A stretch of DNA of 26,032 nt from contig JAKACL010000005.1 of the NCBI GenBank assembly GCA_021821425.1, forward strand, positions 1 through 26,032, in the 5' to 3' direction. Shown piece after piece: positions 15,080 through 24,172 of this stretch. Below the pieces are notes generated by a model. That model saw only the letters and a list, made by a program, of their open reading frames with translations, did not search any database and was not told where the DNA came from. The number at the start of each line of letters is the position of its first letter. Positions within the stretch are counted from its first letter, which is position 1. Both the position numbers and the translations under genes were made by a program. This DNA comes from Pseudomonadota bacterium. GTDB taxonomy: Bacteria; Pseudomonadota; Gammaproteobacteria; Burkholderiales; Thiobacillaceae.

Positions 15080-16350
15080 AGCGTTTCAAGAACCAAGGCG
15101 GCCGATTGTACTCCGCTCTGTGTTGCGCTTTCGAGTGTGGCGGGATACGGCCCGGCCGTGTAATCGCCCGCCAGAAAAATGCGTGGGTGCGGGGTGGCGA
15201 CGGCAGGGCGCGGCAGGCCGGGCACGCAGGAATAGGTCGCCTGCTTCTCGACGATGCTTTTGCGCCAGCGTAGAGTGCCCGGCCGGACAATGCGCTGCAC
15301 CTGCGCCGCGGCCTGATCCACCCAGTCCGCCGGCAGATGCGTGGCCGCGCTGGCCACCAGCGCCAGCAGGCCGGACTGTCCATGGCTCTGGCCGCGGTCG
15401 AACACGAACTGCGCCGGTCCGTCCGTCAGCGCGAAAAGCGGCTTGGCCAGGCGGAAATCGGGCTCGTACTGGAGGTAGGCGGTGGCGATCGGCTGATAGG
15501 CATACGTCGCCACCTGGCGGGCAATGGCCTCCAGCGCGGGCACCTGGGCTGCCAGCATGGGCAGGTGCTGCGGCGCAACGGCGAGAATGGCATGGGTGAA
15601 GAAAATCGCCGATTCGTCGCGCGTGCCCAGCGTGATGGCATCGGTCGCTGCCGCGAGTGTGGTCACCCGGCAGCCCAGGCGCACGCTGCCGCCGTGTTCC
15701 TTCAGGCGAGCGACGGCAGGCGCGGGAAACAGCGCGGTCAGATCCAGGCGCGGCAGCAACAGGTCGCTGTGGGAACTGCGTCCGCCAAAGGCGGCGCGAA
15801 GCACATTGCGGAAGACCTGCGCGCTGGCGATGTCAGGCGGCGTGTTGAGTGCGGACACGCACAGCGGATGCCAGAGCAGGCGGTTGAGTTTTTCCGGCTG
15901 CGTGGCAGTGAAGTGGCGGACGCTGCCGTCGAGGGCGTCCTCGGAGCCGCGGGTCTGGGCATATGCCCAGCGCGCGGCTGCCAGCTTGTCGCTCCAGCTC
16001 AAGCCACGCGCGGCGAACATGCCCGCGGCGAGATGCAGCGGCGCAGGCAGGCGCGGACAGGCGAGACTGAAATCGGGCGGCTGCTCAAGCGTGAGCGGCA
16101 ACCGCCACAGGCCCGCCGGCGCCGCGGCAGGATGCAGTCGCTCGATCAGCTCCAGCGCCTGTTGATACGCGCCGAGCAGGATGTGCTGGCCGTTGTCGAG
16201 GGCCTGGCCGTCGAGTTTGACGGCGCGCGCGCGGCCGCCCAGCGTGCGGCTGGCCTCGAACAGGGTAACCGCCACCCCGGCTTCGGCGAGCGTCAGCGCC
16301 GCGGCGCAGCCGGCCCAGCCGCCGCCGACCACCGCCACATGCGGCGTCAT
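15076..16350 (-). CDS. hpnE: Hydroxysqualene dehydroxylase HpnE
   Basis: HpnE is an FAD-dependent enzyme of the amine-oxidase/phytoene-desaturase superfamily. It reduces hydroxysqualene to squalene, the last of three steps in the bacterial HpnCDE route. The 424-residue product starts TPHVAVVGGGWAGCAAAL, a GxGxxG dinucleotide-binding motif, followed by the acidic end of strand 2 (FEAS) and GGRARAV. The C-terminal FAD motif IFLAGDYTAGPYPATLESA is clear. I chose the ATG at 16350, which overlaps the hpnD stop; an ATG ten codons upstream would lie inside hpnD. It is directly followed by the SDR gene. Confidence 0.92.
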   Translation of the reverse strand: MTPHVAVVGGGWAGCAAALTLAEAGVAVTLFEASRTLGGRARAVKLDGQALDNGQHILLGAYQQALELIERLHPAAAPAGLWRLPLTLEQPPDFSLACPRLPAPLHLAAGMFAARGLSWSDKLAAARWAYAQTRGSEDALDGSVRHFTATQPEKLNRLLWHPLCVSALNTPPDIASAQVFRNVLRAAFGGRSSHSDLLLPRLDLTALFPAPAVARLKEHGGSVRLGCRVTTLAAATDAITLGTRDESAIFFTHAILAVAPQHLPMLAAQVPALEAIARQVATYAYQPIATAYLQYEPDFRLAKPLFALTDGPAQFVFDRGQSHGQSGLLALVASAATHLPADWVDQAAAQVQRIVRPGTLRWRKSIVEKQATYSCVPGLPRPAVATPHPRIFLAGDYTAGPYPATLESATQSGVQSAALVLETL

Positions 16351-17192
16351 GGAAACAGCCAGGTGCGGCTGGCGAGCCACAGCTTGCGCAGCGGCGTGAG
16401 CGCCACGCGCGCGCGCAAGACCGGAAAGCGGTCGCGCCGGATTTCGTCCAGCAGCGTGCGATAAATCGCCGCCATCACCAGGCCCGGACGCTGCGCGCGG
16501 CGTGCGCGCGCAGGCAGCGCGGCCAGCGCGGTGTCGTAGTGCGCCTGTGCGCGTTCGTACTGGAACTGCAGCAGCGCCTGGAATGCCGGCGTGTCGCGGC
16601 CGTTCAGCAGATCGGATTCGGCGACGCCGAAACGCGCGAGCTCGTCCTGCGGCAGGTAGATGCGGCCGCGCCGCGCGTCCTCGCCGACGTCGCGGATGAT
16701 GTTGGTGAGCTGGAATGCCAATCCCAGTTCGTGGGCATAGCGACGAATCTCGCGGTCGTCCGCGTTGCGCGCGCCGTCGAATATCCCCGCCGCCACTTCC
16801 CCCACCACGCCGGCCACGCGGTAGCAGTAGAGGCGGAGCGACTTGAAATCGGGGTAGCGCGTGAAATCGAGATCCATCGCCATGCCGTCGACGATTTCGA
16901 GCAGCAGCGCCGCCGGAATGGCTCGCCCCTGTGGCGTGTCGGCAAGCGCGCGGGTAGATGGGTGCTGCGGCGCGCCTGCCGCAAAGCGCGCGATTTCATC
17001 GCGCCACCAGTCGAGCTTGGCCTCGGCCACCTGGCGCTCGTGGCATTCATCCACCACGTCGTCGAGCTCGCGGCACAGCGCGTAGAACGCGGTGATCGCG
17101 CGCCGCGTGGCAGGGGGCAAAAAGACGAAGCTGTAGTAGAAGCTGGAGCCGCTGGCAGCGGCGCGATCCTGGCAGTACTGGTGGACATCCAT
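16347..17192 (-). CDS. hpnD: Presqualene diphosphate synthase HpnD
   Basis: HpnD is a squalene/phytoene-synthase-fold enzyme that condenses two farnesyl diphosphates to presqualene diphosphate. The 281-residue product shows both aspartate-rich motifs: ELDDVVDE at about 42-49 and DVGEDARRGRIYLPQDE in the second half. It also carries the conserved SSFYYSFVFLPP near the N-terminus. The ATG at 17192 is two bases after the hpnC stop. An open frame continues upstream over hpnC but is a shadow. The 3' end overlaps hpnE. Paralogy with the adjacent hpnC is evident, as is normal for this pair. Confidence 0.93.
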   Translation of the reverse strand: MDVHQYCQDRAAASGSSFYYSFVFLPPATRRAITAFYALCRELDDVVDECHERQVAEAKLDWWRDEIARFAAGAPQHPSTRALADTPQGRAIPAALLLEIVDGMAMDLDFTRYPDFKSLRLYCYRVAGVVGEVAAGIFDGARNADDREIRRYAHELGLAFQLTNIIRDVGEDARRGRIYLPQDELARFGVAESDLLNGRDTPAFQALLQFQYERAQAHYDTALAALPARARRAQRPGLVMAAIYRTLLDEIRRDRFPVLRARVALTPLRKLWLASRTWLFP

Positions 17193-17194
17193 GT

Positions 17195-18007
17195 TCAATA
17201 AATTCCGCGCGCGAGCATGAAAAGCCAGTCCTTTTTCGTCAGCACCGGGCGGTCGTGGAACACGCAGCCGGGATCGGCATGCAGCTTCTTCAGTATGGTC
17301 TCGCCCCCGCGGATGGTGACGCGAAGCTCCAGCCCGACGCGTCCCTTGAGCGCCCGGCCGAGCGGCGCGCCGGCTTGCAGCAGTTTGCGCGCACGTTCGA
17401 TCTGCCGGTGCATCATCGTGTGCCACAGTCCGCGCGTGTCGCCTTCGGCAATCTGTGCTTCACTGACGTGGTGGGCGGCGAGTTCGTCCTGCGGCAGGTA
17501 GATGCGGTCCTTGCGAAAATCGATGGCGATATCCTGCAGAAAATTGATCAATTGCAGACTGCTGCAGATGGCATCGGAATAGGCCAGGTGACGGGAATCG
17601 CTGTCGCCGTACAGATGCAGCATCAGACGCCCCACCGGATTGGCCGAGCGGCGGCAGTAGTCCATCACTTCGCCGAAACTGGCGTAGCGGGTTTTTTCCA
17701 CATCCTGCTTGAAGGCCGACAGCAGGTCGCGAAACGGCGCCATCGGGATTGCGTGGGTGCGGATTTCGGCGGCAAGCGGCCCGAATACCGGGTCGGTAGG
17801 CGTTTCGCCGCGCTCGATGCGATCCAGTTCGCTGTGGTAGGCCGCCAGCTGGGTCAGGCGCGCTTCGGCGGGCGCGTCGCCTTCGTCGGCAATGTCGTCC
17901 GCGCTGCGTGCAAACCGGTAGATCGCTTCGACCGGACGGCGCAGCCTTTTCGGCAGCAACCAGGACGCAACGGGGAAATTTTCGTAGTGTTCGACCGGCA
18001 CCGGCAA
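17195..18007 (-). CDS. hpnC: Hydroxysqualene synthase HpnC
   Basis: HpnC converts presqualene diphosphate to hydroxysqualene and is a paralogue of HpnD. The product is about 270 residues. It has HYENFPVASWLLPKRLR at the N-terminus, as HpnC proteins do. The first aspartate motif is RSADDIADEGD (about 34-44) and the second is DFRKDRIYLPQDE. The start is uncertain: TTG at 18007 and GTG at 18001 are both in frame, two codons apart, and neither has a clear ribosome site. This is the first gene of the hpnC-hpnD-hpnE-SDR-kinase unit. Squalene-hopene cyclase is not in the window, so the end product (hopanoids or squalene itself) is inferred. Confidence 0.92.
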   Translation of the reverse strand: MPVPVEHYENFPVASWLLPKRLRRPVEAIYRFARSADDIADEGDAPAEARLTQLAAYHSELDRIERGETPTDPVFGPLAAEIRTHAIPMAPFRDLLSAFKQDVEKTRYASFGEVMDYCRRSANPVGRLMLHLYGDSDSRHLAYSDAICSSLQLINFLQDIAIDFRKDRIYLPQDELAAHHVSEAQIAEGDTRGLWHTMMHRQIERARKLLQAGAPLGRALKGRVGLELRVTIRGGETILKKLHADPGCVFHDRPVLTKKDWLFMLARGIY

Positions 18008-18055
18008 TAAAAAAACGGAATGGGAATAAAGACTTAGGCGGGATGCCGGTTGGGC

Positions 18056-18084
18056 TTGGGTGACAGCATCACATTGATTATATT
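18056..18084 (+). promoter_or_regulatory. Promoter of tRNA-Leu (and probably tig)
   Basis: TTGGGT (18056-18061) and TATATT (18079-18084) are separated by 17 bp. Transcription would begin near 18091, about 27 bases before the mature tRNA 5' end, leaving a leader for RNase P removal. Confidence 0.55.
18077..18082 (-). promoter_or_regulatory. Possible -10 of the hpnC operon
   Basis: A perfect TATAAT lies on the minus strand and overlaps the -10 of the divergent tRNA-Leu promoter. No acceptable -35 is found at 16-18 bp, so the call is tentative. Confidence 0.35.
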
Positions 18085-18117
18085 ACACTTATTGGTCGAT
18101 AGTTTTGCGGCTACGCC

Positions 18118-18202
18118 GCGAGAGTGGCGGAATTGGTAGACGCACTGGATTTAGGTTCCAGCGCCGCAAGGCGTGGGGGTTCGAGTCCCCCCTCCCGCAC
18201 CA
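18118..18202 (+). tRNA. tRNA-Leu (anticodon UAG)
   Basis: The 85-nt class II tRNA has anticodon TAG in a CTGGA/TCCAG stem. It has a long variable arm (CGCC-GCAA-GGCG), a T-arm GGGGG-TTCGAGT-CCCCC and encoded CCA. It reads CUN codons. The acceptor stem GCGAGAG/CTCCCGC has one A-C mismatch at the fourth pair (18121 against 18195). The tig start lies 46 bp downstream with no terminator between. Confidence 0.96.
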
Positions 18203-18248
18203 TTGGTTTTTGCCTTACCCATCCCTAAAATCAGCAGGAAGTATTTTG

Positions 18249-19547
18249 ATGCAAGCAAATCTTGAAGTTCTCGAAGGTCTGGCCCGGCGCCTGGACATCA
18301 GCGTGCCCACCGGCCCGCTGGAAACCGAAGTGCAGAGCCGCCTCAAACGGCTGGCGCGCAAGGTCAAGATGGACGGTTTCCGCCCCGGCAAGGCGCCGCT
18401 AGCTGCGGTGGCACGCCAGCATGGGCCCGGCGTGCGTCAGGAGGTGCTGGGCGAAACCCTGCAAACCCGCTTCGGCGAGGCGGTGCAGACCCACCAGCTG
18501 AAAATCGCCGGCTACCCGCGCTTCGAGCAGAAAGCCGGCGCGGACAATGCGGTCGAAATGACGTTCAGCGCGCATTTTGAGGTCTATCCTGAAGTGAAGG
18601 TCGGCGACCTGACCGGCGGCCGGATCAGCCGTCCGATCGTCGAGCTGGGTGAAGCGGAAGTGGACAAGACGCTGAACGTGCTGCAGAAGCAGCGCCGTAC
18701 TTTCGAGCCGACCGACAAAGCGGCGGCGGAGGGCGACCTGGTCAAGTTCGACTACCAGGGCACTGTGGACGGCGTGGCGTTCGAAGGCGGGCAGGGCGAG
18801 GACTTCGCTGCAGTGATCGGCGAAGGCCGTCTGCTGAAGGATTTCGAGCAGAGCCTGATCGGCGTCAAGGCGGGGGACAACAAGGGTTTCGACATGAGCT
18901 TCCCGGCCGACTATGCTGCAGCGCACCTTGCGGGCAAGCGGGCGCACTTCGAGGTGCAGGTCAAGGCGGTGGAAACTCCTGTGCTGCCGCCCGTCGACGC
19001 GGATTTCGCCAAAGCCCTGGGCGTCGAGGACGGCGACGTCGACAAGCTCAGGGCCGAGGTCAAGGCCAATCTGGAGCGCGAAGTGAGGCGCCGTGCGCAG
19101 GCCAAGCTGAAAGAGCAGGCGATGGAGTTGCTGCTGCAGAAAAGCACGCTGGATCTGCCGCAGAGCCTGGTGGCGATGGAAACCGACCGTCTGATGAAAA
19201 TGACCGAAGCGGATATGCAGTCGCGTGGGGTTCAGACCATGAAGCTTTCAGCCGATATGTTTACAGGACAGGCCGAACGCCGCGTCCGGCTGGGGCTGAT
19301 CCTGGCCGAGATCGTGCAGGCCAATGCGCTCAAGGCCCAGCCCGAGCAGATTCGTACGCTGATTGCCGAACAGGCAGAGAGCTACGAGGACCCGGTGCAA
19401 GTGGTGCAGTGGTACTACCAGAGCCCGGAACGGATGCAGGAGATCGAGTCCCTGGCGCTGGAAGAGAATGTGGTAGCATGGGTCGCAGGTCAGGCCCAAG
19501 TGGAAAACGTGACAACCTCCTTTGAAGATTTGATGGGACGTGCCTGA
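18249..19547 (+). CDS. tig: Trigger factor
   Basis: Trigger factor is a ribosome-bound chaperone and peptidyl-prolyl isomerase that meets nascent chains at the exit tunnel. The 432-residue product has the family's three parts. The N-terminal ribosome-binding domain contains the signature GFRPGKAP. An FKBP-type PPIase domain lies around 150-245 ([20 protein letters not shown] and [12 protein letters not shown]). A long helical C-terminal chaperone domain follows. I chose the ATG at 18249, preceded by AGGAAG; the frame is open through the tRNA upstream, which is accidental. Its stop overlaps the clpP ATG, linking chaperone and protease translation. Confidence 0.96.
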   Translation: MQANLEVLEGLARRLDISVPTGPLETEVQSRLKRLARKVKMDGFRPGKAPLAAVARQHGPGVRQEVLGETLQTRFGEAVQTHQLKIAGYPRFEQKAGADNAVEMTFSAHFEVYPEVKVGDLTGGRISRPIVELGEAEVDKTLNVLQKQRRTFEPTDKAAAEGDLVKFDYQGTVDGVAFEGGQGEDFAAVIGEGRLLKDFEQSLIGVKAGDNKGFDMSFPADYAAAHLAGKRAHFEVQVKAVETPVLPPVDADFAKALGVEDGDVDKLRAEVKANLEREVRRRAQAKLKEQAMELLLQKSTLDLPQSLVAMETDRLMKMTEADMQSRGVQTMKLSADMFTGQAERRVRLGLILAEIVQANALKAQPEQIRTLIAEQAESYEDPVQVVQWYYQSPERMQEIESLALEENVVAWVAGQAQVENVTTSFEDLMGRA

Positions 19548-20203
19548 TGCACATTGATTTTGAACACGGCGTTTCCGGCGCCCGCTCCTTTGAGCCGCAG
19601 GGCCTGGGGCTGGTGCCCATGGTCGTCGAGCAAAGCGGGCGCGGCGAACGCGCCTACGACATCTACTCGCGCCTGCTCAAGGAACGGGTTATTTTCCTGG
19701 TGGGTCCGGTGAACGATTCAACCGCCAACCTGGTGGTTGCGCAGATGCTGTTCCTGGAGTCGGAAAACCCCGACAAGGACATCTACCTCTACATCAACTC
19801 GCCCGGCGGTTCGGTGTCGGCGGGGCTGGCGATCTACGACACCATGCAGTTCATCAAGCCGGACGTGTCGACCCTGTGCATCGGCCAGGCCGCCAGCATG
19901 GGCGCGTTCCTGCTGACTGCGGGCGCCAAGGGCAAGCGCTACTGCCTGCCCAATTCGCGCGTAATGATCCACCAGCCGCTGGGCGGCTTCCAGGGCCAGG
20001 CGTCGGATATCGCCATCCACGCCAAGGAAATCCTCTATTTGAAGTCGCGTCTCAACGAGATGCTGGCCAAGCACACCGGACAGAGCATTGAAGTGATCGA
20101 GCGCGACACCGATCGCGACAACTTCATGAGCGCGGACGATTCAGTGAAGTATGGTCTGGTCGACAAGGTGTTGACCAGCCGCATCGAAGCATCGGGCAAC
20201 TAG
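19547..20203 (+). CDS. clpP: ATP-dependent Clp protease proteolytic subunit
   Basis: ClpP is a self-compartmentalised serine protease that works as a double heptameric ring with ClpX or ClpA. The 218-residue product has the triad at Ser117 (GQAASMGA), His142 (MIHQPLGG) and Asp191 (ERDTDRDNF), with the usual spacing. Residues before about 25 probably include a propeptide that is removed, as in other ClpP proteins. The ATG at 19547 overlaps the tig stop. The gap to clpX is eight bases and holds the AAGGA ribosome site, so tig, clpP and clpX form one unit. Confidence 0.97.
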   Translation: MHIDFEHGVSGARSFEPQGLGLVPMVVEQSGRGERAYDIYSRLLKERVIFLVGPVNDSTANLVVAQMLFLESENPDKDIYLYINSPGGSVSAGLAIYDTMQFIKPDVSTLCIGQAASMGAFLLTAGAKGKRYCLPNSRVMIHQPLGGFQGQASDIAIHAKEILYLKSRLNEMLAKHTGQSIEVIERDTDRDNFMSADDSVKYGLVDKVLTSRIEASGN

Positions 20204-20211
20204 GCAAGGAT

Positions 20212-21489
20212 ATGGGCATGGCAGACAAAGGATCGAGCGACAAACTTCTCTACTGCTCCTTCTGCGGCAAGAGCCAGCACGAAGTGCGCAAGCTGATTGC
20301 CGGACCGTCGGTATTCATCTGCGACGAGTGCGTCGAGCTGTGCAACGACATCATCCGCGAGGAAATCCAGCAGGCCGACAGCCAGAAGGGCGCCAGCTCC
20401 GATCTGCCGACGCCGCATGAGATCAGCGGCATCCTGGACCAGTACGTGATCGGCCAGAGCCAGGCCAAAAAGGCGCTCGCGGTCGCAGTCTATAACCATT
20501 ACAAACGCCTCCGCAGCAATGCCGGTACCGGCGACGTCGAGCTGGCCAAGAGCAATATCCTGCTGATCGGCCCGACCGGTTCGGGCAAGACCCTGCTCGC
20601 GCAAACGCTGGCGCGCCTGCTGAATGTGCCTTTTGTGATCGCCGACGCGACCACGCTGACCGAAGCGGGCTACGTGGGTGAGGATGTCGAGAACATCATC
20701 CAGAAGCTCTTGCAGAAGTGCGACTACGACGTCGACAAGGCCAAGCAGGGCATCGTCTACATCGATGAAATCGACAAGATTTCGCGCAAGGCCGACAACC
20801 CGTCGATCACCCGCGACGTGTCCGGCGAAGGCGTGCAGCAGGCGCTGCTCAAGCTGATCGAGGGCACCACCGCCTCGGTGCCGCCGCAGGGCGGGCGCAA
20901 GCACCCGAATCAGGAATTCGTCCAGGTCGACACCAGCAACATCCTGTTCATTTGCGGCGGTGCCTTCAGCGGACTGGAAAAAGTCATTCGCGGCCGCACC
21001 GAAAAGGGCGGCATCGGCTTCGGCGCGCAGGTCAAGAATGTCGACGAAACCAAGCGCGATGTCGAACTGCTGCATCAGGTTGAACCCGAAGATCTGATCA
21101 AATATGGCCTGATCCCTGAATTTGTCGGACGTTTGCCGGTCGTCGCCACCCTGGATGAGCTGGATGAGGCCGCGCTGGTGCAGATTCTGACCGAGCCGAA
21201 GAACGCGCTGACCAAGCAGTTCATCAAACTCTTCAAGATGGAAGGCGTCGATCTCGAATTCCGCGAGGATGCACTGAATGCCATCGCCAAACGCGCGCTG
21301 GCGCGCCGCACCGGCGCGCGTGGGCTGCGTTCGATCATCGAACATGCGCTGCTCGACACCATGTACGATCTTCCCTCCCTCAAAGGGGTCGTCAAGGTGG
21401 TGGTGGACAACGGGCTGGTGAGCGGTGACGGCAAGCCCTTGCTGATTTATTCGGACGAGGGCGAGCAGCCGCTGGCTGCAGGCGCCTGA
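20212..21489 (+). CDS. clpX: ATP-dependent Clp protease ATPase subunit ClpX
   Basis: ClpX is an AAA+ unfoldase that recognises tagged substrates and feeds them to ClpP. The 425-residue product has an N-terminal C4 zinc domain (Cys15, 18, 37 and 40). Walker A is GPTGSGKT (120-127), the pore loop GYVG is at 153-156, and Walker B is IVYIDE (181-186). The IGF loop that docks on ClpP is visible in [10 protein letters not shown]. The C-terminal sensor-2 region [19 protein letters not shown] is intact. The ATG at 20212 is used here; a second ATG two codons later is possible. The gene is followed by a strong hairpin and a heat-shock-like promoter before lon. Confidence 0.97.
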   Translation: MGMADKGSSDKLLYCSFCGKSQHEVRKLIAGPSVFICDECVELCNDIIREEIQQADSQKGASSDLPTPHEISGILDQYVIGQSQAKKALAVAVYNHYKRLRSNAGTGDVELAKSNILLIGPTGSGKTLLAQTLARLLNVPFVIADATTLTEAGYVGEDVENIIQKLLQKCDYDVDKAKQGIVYIDEIDKISRKADNPSITRDVSGEGVQQALLKLIEGTTASVPPQGGRKHPNQEFVQVDTSNILFICGGAFSGLEKVIRGRTEKGGIGFGAQVKNVDETKRDVELLHQVEPEDLIKYGLIPEFVGRLPVVATLDELDEAALVQILTEPKNALTKQFIKLFKMEGVDLEFREDALNAIAKRALARRTGARGLRSIIEHALLDTMYDLPSLKGVVKVVVDNGLVSGDGKPLLIYSDEGEQPLAAGA

Positions 21490-21496
21490 AGTAAAA

Positions 21497-21521
21497 TGGC
21501 TGATAGGGAACCTGTCAGCCA
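21497..21521 (+). terminator. Hairpin after clpX
   Basis: TGGCTGATAGG and CCTGTCAGCCA form an 11-bp stem with one T-G pair and a GAA loop, beginning eight bases after the clpX stop. No true T-run follows, so it may act as a pause, an mRNA end stabiliser or an inefficient terminator separating clpX from lon. Confidence 0.5.
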
Positions 21522-21522
21522 C

Positions 21523-21550
21523 CTTGATTTCCAAACTATGCCCCCCAACT
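21523..21550 (+). promoter_or_regulatory. Candidate sigma-32 heat-shock promoter of lon
   Basis: CTTGATT (21523-21529), a 13-bp spacer, then CCCCAACT (21543-21550) resemble the sigma-32 elements CTTGAAA and CCCCATNT at acceptable spacing. The start would be near 21556, about 50 bases before the lon ATG. lon is a classical heat-shock gene. Confidence 0.5.
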
Positions 21551-21607
21551 GTGGATGAGCGTGGTTGAAATGCCGCGCATCCTTTCCTCAACCCTTACCA
21601 GGAAAAC

Positions 21608-24025
21608 ATGATGAGCGACAACACCTCCAAGGAACAGGTCGATCTGCCGCTGTTGCCGCTTAGGGACGTGGTGGTTTTCCCCCATATGGTCATCCCGCTC
21701 TTCGTCGGCCGTCCCAAGTCGATCAAGGCGCTGGAAACGTCGATGGAATCCGGCAAGAGCATCCTGCTGGTGGCGCAAAAAACCGCCGCACAGGACGATC
21801 CCACGCCGGCTGATCTTTACGATACCGGCAGCGTGGCCACCGTCCTGCAGATGCTCAAATTGCCCGATGGTACGGTCAAGGTGCTGGTGGAGGGCAATCA
21901 GCGCGCCCGCGTGCTGGACGTGACCGATGTCGGCACGCACTTGTCCGCGCGCGCCGAAATCCTGCCCGCCGAAGGCGAGGAACTGGTTGAGGTGGAGGCC
22001 ATGCGTCGAGCCCTGCTGACGCAGTTCGACCAGTACGTCAAACTGAACAAGAAAATTCCGCCGGAAATTTTGACTTCGCTGTCGGGCATCGACGAAGGCG
22101 GCCGGCTGGCCGACACCATCGTTGCGCATCTGCCGCTGAAGCTGGAGCAGAAGCAGGAAGTGCTGGAGATGATCGGCGTCAACAAGCGCCTGGAACATCT
22201 GCTCGGCCTGCTGGAGGGGGAACTCGACATCCTGCAGGTGGAAAAGCGCATCCGCGGCCGCGTCAAGCGCCAGATGGAGAAGAGCCAGCGCGAGTATTAC
22301 CTCAACGAGCAGGTCAAGGCGATCCAGAAGGAACTGGGCGACATCGAGGAAGGTGCCGAACTGGAAGAGCTGGAAGGCCGCGTGCGGCAAGCCAGCATGT
22401 CTAAGGAGGCCGAGGCCAAAGCACTCGGCGAGCTGAAAAAGCTGCGCATGATGTCGCCGATGTCGGCTGAAGCCACCGTGATCCGCAGCTACATCGAAGC
22501 GATGGTCGGCCTGCCGTGGAAAAAGAAAACCAAGATCAGCAAGGACCTGCTCAAGGCCGAGCGCGTGCTCGACGAGGACCACTATGGCCTCGACAAGGTC
22601 AAGGAACGCATCCTCGAGTATCTCGCGGTGCAGCAGCGTGTCGACAAGGTAAAAGCGCCAATCCTGTGCCTGGTGGGCCCACCAGGCGTCGGCAAGACTT
22701 CGCTCGGCCAGTCCATTGCGCGCGCGACCAACCGCAAGTTCGTGCGCATGGCGCTCGGCGGCGTGCGCGACGAATCCGAGATCCGTGGCCACCGTCGTAC
22801 CTACATCGGTTCGATGCCGGGCAAGATCCTGCAAAGTCTGACCAAGGTCGGGGTGCGCAATCCGCTGTTCCTGCTCGACGAAGTCGACAAGATGGGCCAG
22901 GATTTCCGCGGCGACCCGTCCTCGGCATTGCTGGAAGTGCTCGATCCCGAGCAGAACCACACCTTCCAGGATCATTACATCGAGGTCGAATACGACCTGT
23001 CGGATGTGATGTTCGTTGCCACCGCCAACTCGCTCAATTTGCCGGCGCCGCTCCTGGACCGGATGGAAGTGATCCGCCTGTCGGGCTACACCGAGGACGA
23101 GAAGATCAACATCGCCCTGCGCTATCTGGTGCCCAAGCAGCTCAAGGTCAATGGCATCAAGGAAGGCGAACTCGCGATTGCCGAATCCGCCCTGCGCGAC
23201 ATCGTGCGCTACTATACGCGCGAGGCGGGCGTGCGCAGTCTCGAGCGCGAGGTGTCCAAGATTTGCCGCAAGGCAGTCAAGGCGCTGTTGCTTAAAAAGC
23301 AGAAGAGCAAGATCTCGGTAACGTCACGCAATCTGGAGAAATACCTTGGCGTGCGGCGCTTCAGTTTCGGTATTGCCGAACAGAACAACCAGGTGGGTCA
23401 GGTCACGGGTCTGGCGTGGACCGAAGTCGGTGGCGAACTGCTGACCATCGAAGCGGTTTCATTGCCCGGACGCGGCAAGATGACCACCACCGGCAAGCTC
23501 GGCGAGGTGATGCAGGAATCCATCCAGGCTGCGCTGTCCGTGGTGCGCTCGCGCGCGCGCAAACTGGGCATCCAGGACGACTTCTACCAGAAGCGCGACA
23601 TCCATATCCACCTGCCGGAAGGCGCGACGCCGAAGGACGGTCCGTCGGCCGGTATTGCGATCTGCACCTCGATGGTGTCGATTCTCACCGGCATCCCGGT
23701 GCGGGCGGACGTCGCAATGACGGGTGAAATTACATTGCGCGGCGAAGTTTTGCCGATCGGCGGCTTGAAGGAAAAATTGTTGGCGGCGCATCGCGGCGGA
23801 ATCAAGACGGTGCTGATCCCGCAGGAAAACGTCAAGGATCTGACCGAGATCCCCGACAACATCAAGAACAAGCTCGACATCCATCCGGTCAAGTGGATTG
23901 AGCAAGTTCTTGAATTGGCACTGGAACATGTTCCTGAGCCGTTGTCGGACGAGCCCGAGGCGAACGCGCCAGCAATCGCTGTGCCAGAAGACGACGACAG
24001 CGCTGCCGCCGCGCTCAAGCATTGA
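21608..24025 (+). CDS. lon: ATP-dependent protease Lon
   Basis: Lon is a cytoplasmic AAA+ serine protease that degrades misfolded and short-lived regulatory proteins. The 805-residue product has an N-terminal substrate-recognition domain from [20 protein letters not shown] and a coiled-coil middle region. The ATPase carries Walker A GPPGVGKT (357-364) and Walker [10 protein letters not shown]. The C-terminal protease domain has the Ser/Lys dyad at Ser680 (KDGPSAGIA) and Lys723 ([14 protein letters not shown]). An acidic, alanine-rich tail closes the protein. Two ATG codons in tandem (21608, 21611) follow AGGAAAAC; I used the first. The gene has its own predicted heat-shock promoter and ends before a strong terminator. 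Confidence 0.97.
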   Translation: MMSDNTSKEQVDLPLLPLRDVVVFPHMVIPLFVGRPKSIKALETSMESGKSILLVAQKTAAQDDPTPADLYDTGSVATVLQMLKLPDGTVKVLVEGNQRARVLDVTDVGTHLSARAEILPAEGEELVEVEAMRRALLTQFDQYVKLNKKIPPEILTSLSGIDEGGRLADTIVAHLPLKLEQKQEVLEMIGVNKRLEHLLGLLEGELDILQVEKRIRGRVKRQMEKSQREYYLNEQVKAIQKELGDIEEGAELEELEGRVRQASMSKEAEAKALGELKKLRMMSPMSAEATVIRSYIEAMVGLPWKKKTKISKDLLKAERVLDEDHYGLDKVKERILEYLAVQQRVDKVKAPILCLVGPPGVGKTSLGQSIARATNRKFVRMALGGVRDESEIRGHRRTYIGSMPGKILQSLTKVGVRNPLFLLDEVDKMGQDFRGDPSSALLEVLDPEQNHTFQDHYIEVEYDLSDVMFVATANSLNLPAPLLDRMEVIRLSGYTEDEKINIALRYLVPKQLKVNGIKEGELAIAESALRDIVRYYTREAGVRSLEREVSKICRKAVKALLLKKQKSKISVTSRNLEKYLGVRRFSFGIAEQNNQVGQVTGLAWTEVGGELLTIEAVSLPGRGKMTTTGKLGEVMQESIQAALSVVRSRARKLGIQDDFYQKRDIHIHLPEGATPKDGPSAGIAICTSMVSILTGIPVRADVAMTGEITLRGEVLPIGGLKEKLLAAHRGGIKTVLIPQENVKDLTEIPDNIKNKLDIHPVKWIEQVLELALEHVPEPLSDEPEANAPAIAVPEDDDSAAAALKH

Positions 24026-24046
24026 GCTTTTTTGATCGCATTGCTG

Positions 24047-24074
24047 AATCCCGCGCCAGTCGCGGGATTTTTTT
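24047..24074 (+). terminator. Rho-independent terminator of lon
   Basis: A perfect 9-bp stem, AATCCCGCG (24047-24055) and CGCGGGATT (24061-24069), with a CCAGT loop is followed by a run of seven T. It lies 22 bp after the lon stop. Confidence 0.9.
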
Positions 24075-24095
24075 GTCGATTGCCCGGAAAACCGC

Positions 24096-24125
24096 TTGAC
24101 ACAAGGTTTTGCGGATTGTTATAAA
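24096..24125 (+). promoter_or_regulatory. Sigma-70 promoter of hupB
   Basis: A perfect TTGACA (24096-24101) is followed by TATAAA (24120-24125) at 18 bp, or TTATAA at 17 bp. This is the best consensus promoter in the window, as expected for an abundant nucleoid protein. Confidence 0.8.
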
Positions 24126-24131
24126 AGCGCC

Positions 24132-24148
24132 CACAGGGTTTTCCTGTG
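24132..24148 (+). other. Hairpin in the hupB 5' leader
   Basis: CACAGG-GTTTT-CCTGTG forms a 6-bp hairpin right at or just after the expected transcription start, about 25 bases before the GTG. It may stabilise the mRNA 5' end; it leaves the AAGGGG ribosome site free. Confidence 0.4.
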
Positions 24149-24172
24149 CCACTTTAGTGAAGGGGACAACAC

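Noticed and set aside
18105..18248. N-terminal extension of trigger factor through tRNA-Leu
   Set aside because: The frame happens to be open through the tRNA gene. Trigger factor begins at the ATG at 18249 with a ribosome site.
20200..22975. Two long minus-strand frames opposite clpX and lon
   Set aside because: Both are rich in H, Q, D and L repeats typical of antisense translation, with no recognisable domains. The plus-strand genes are certain.
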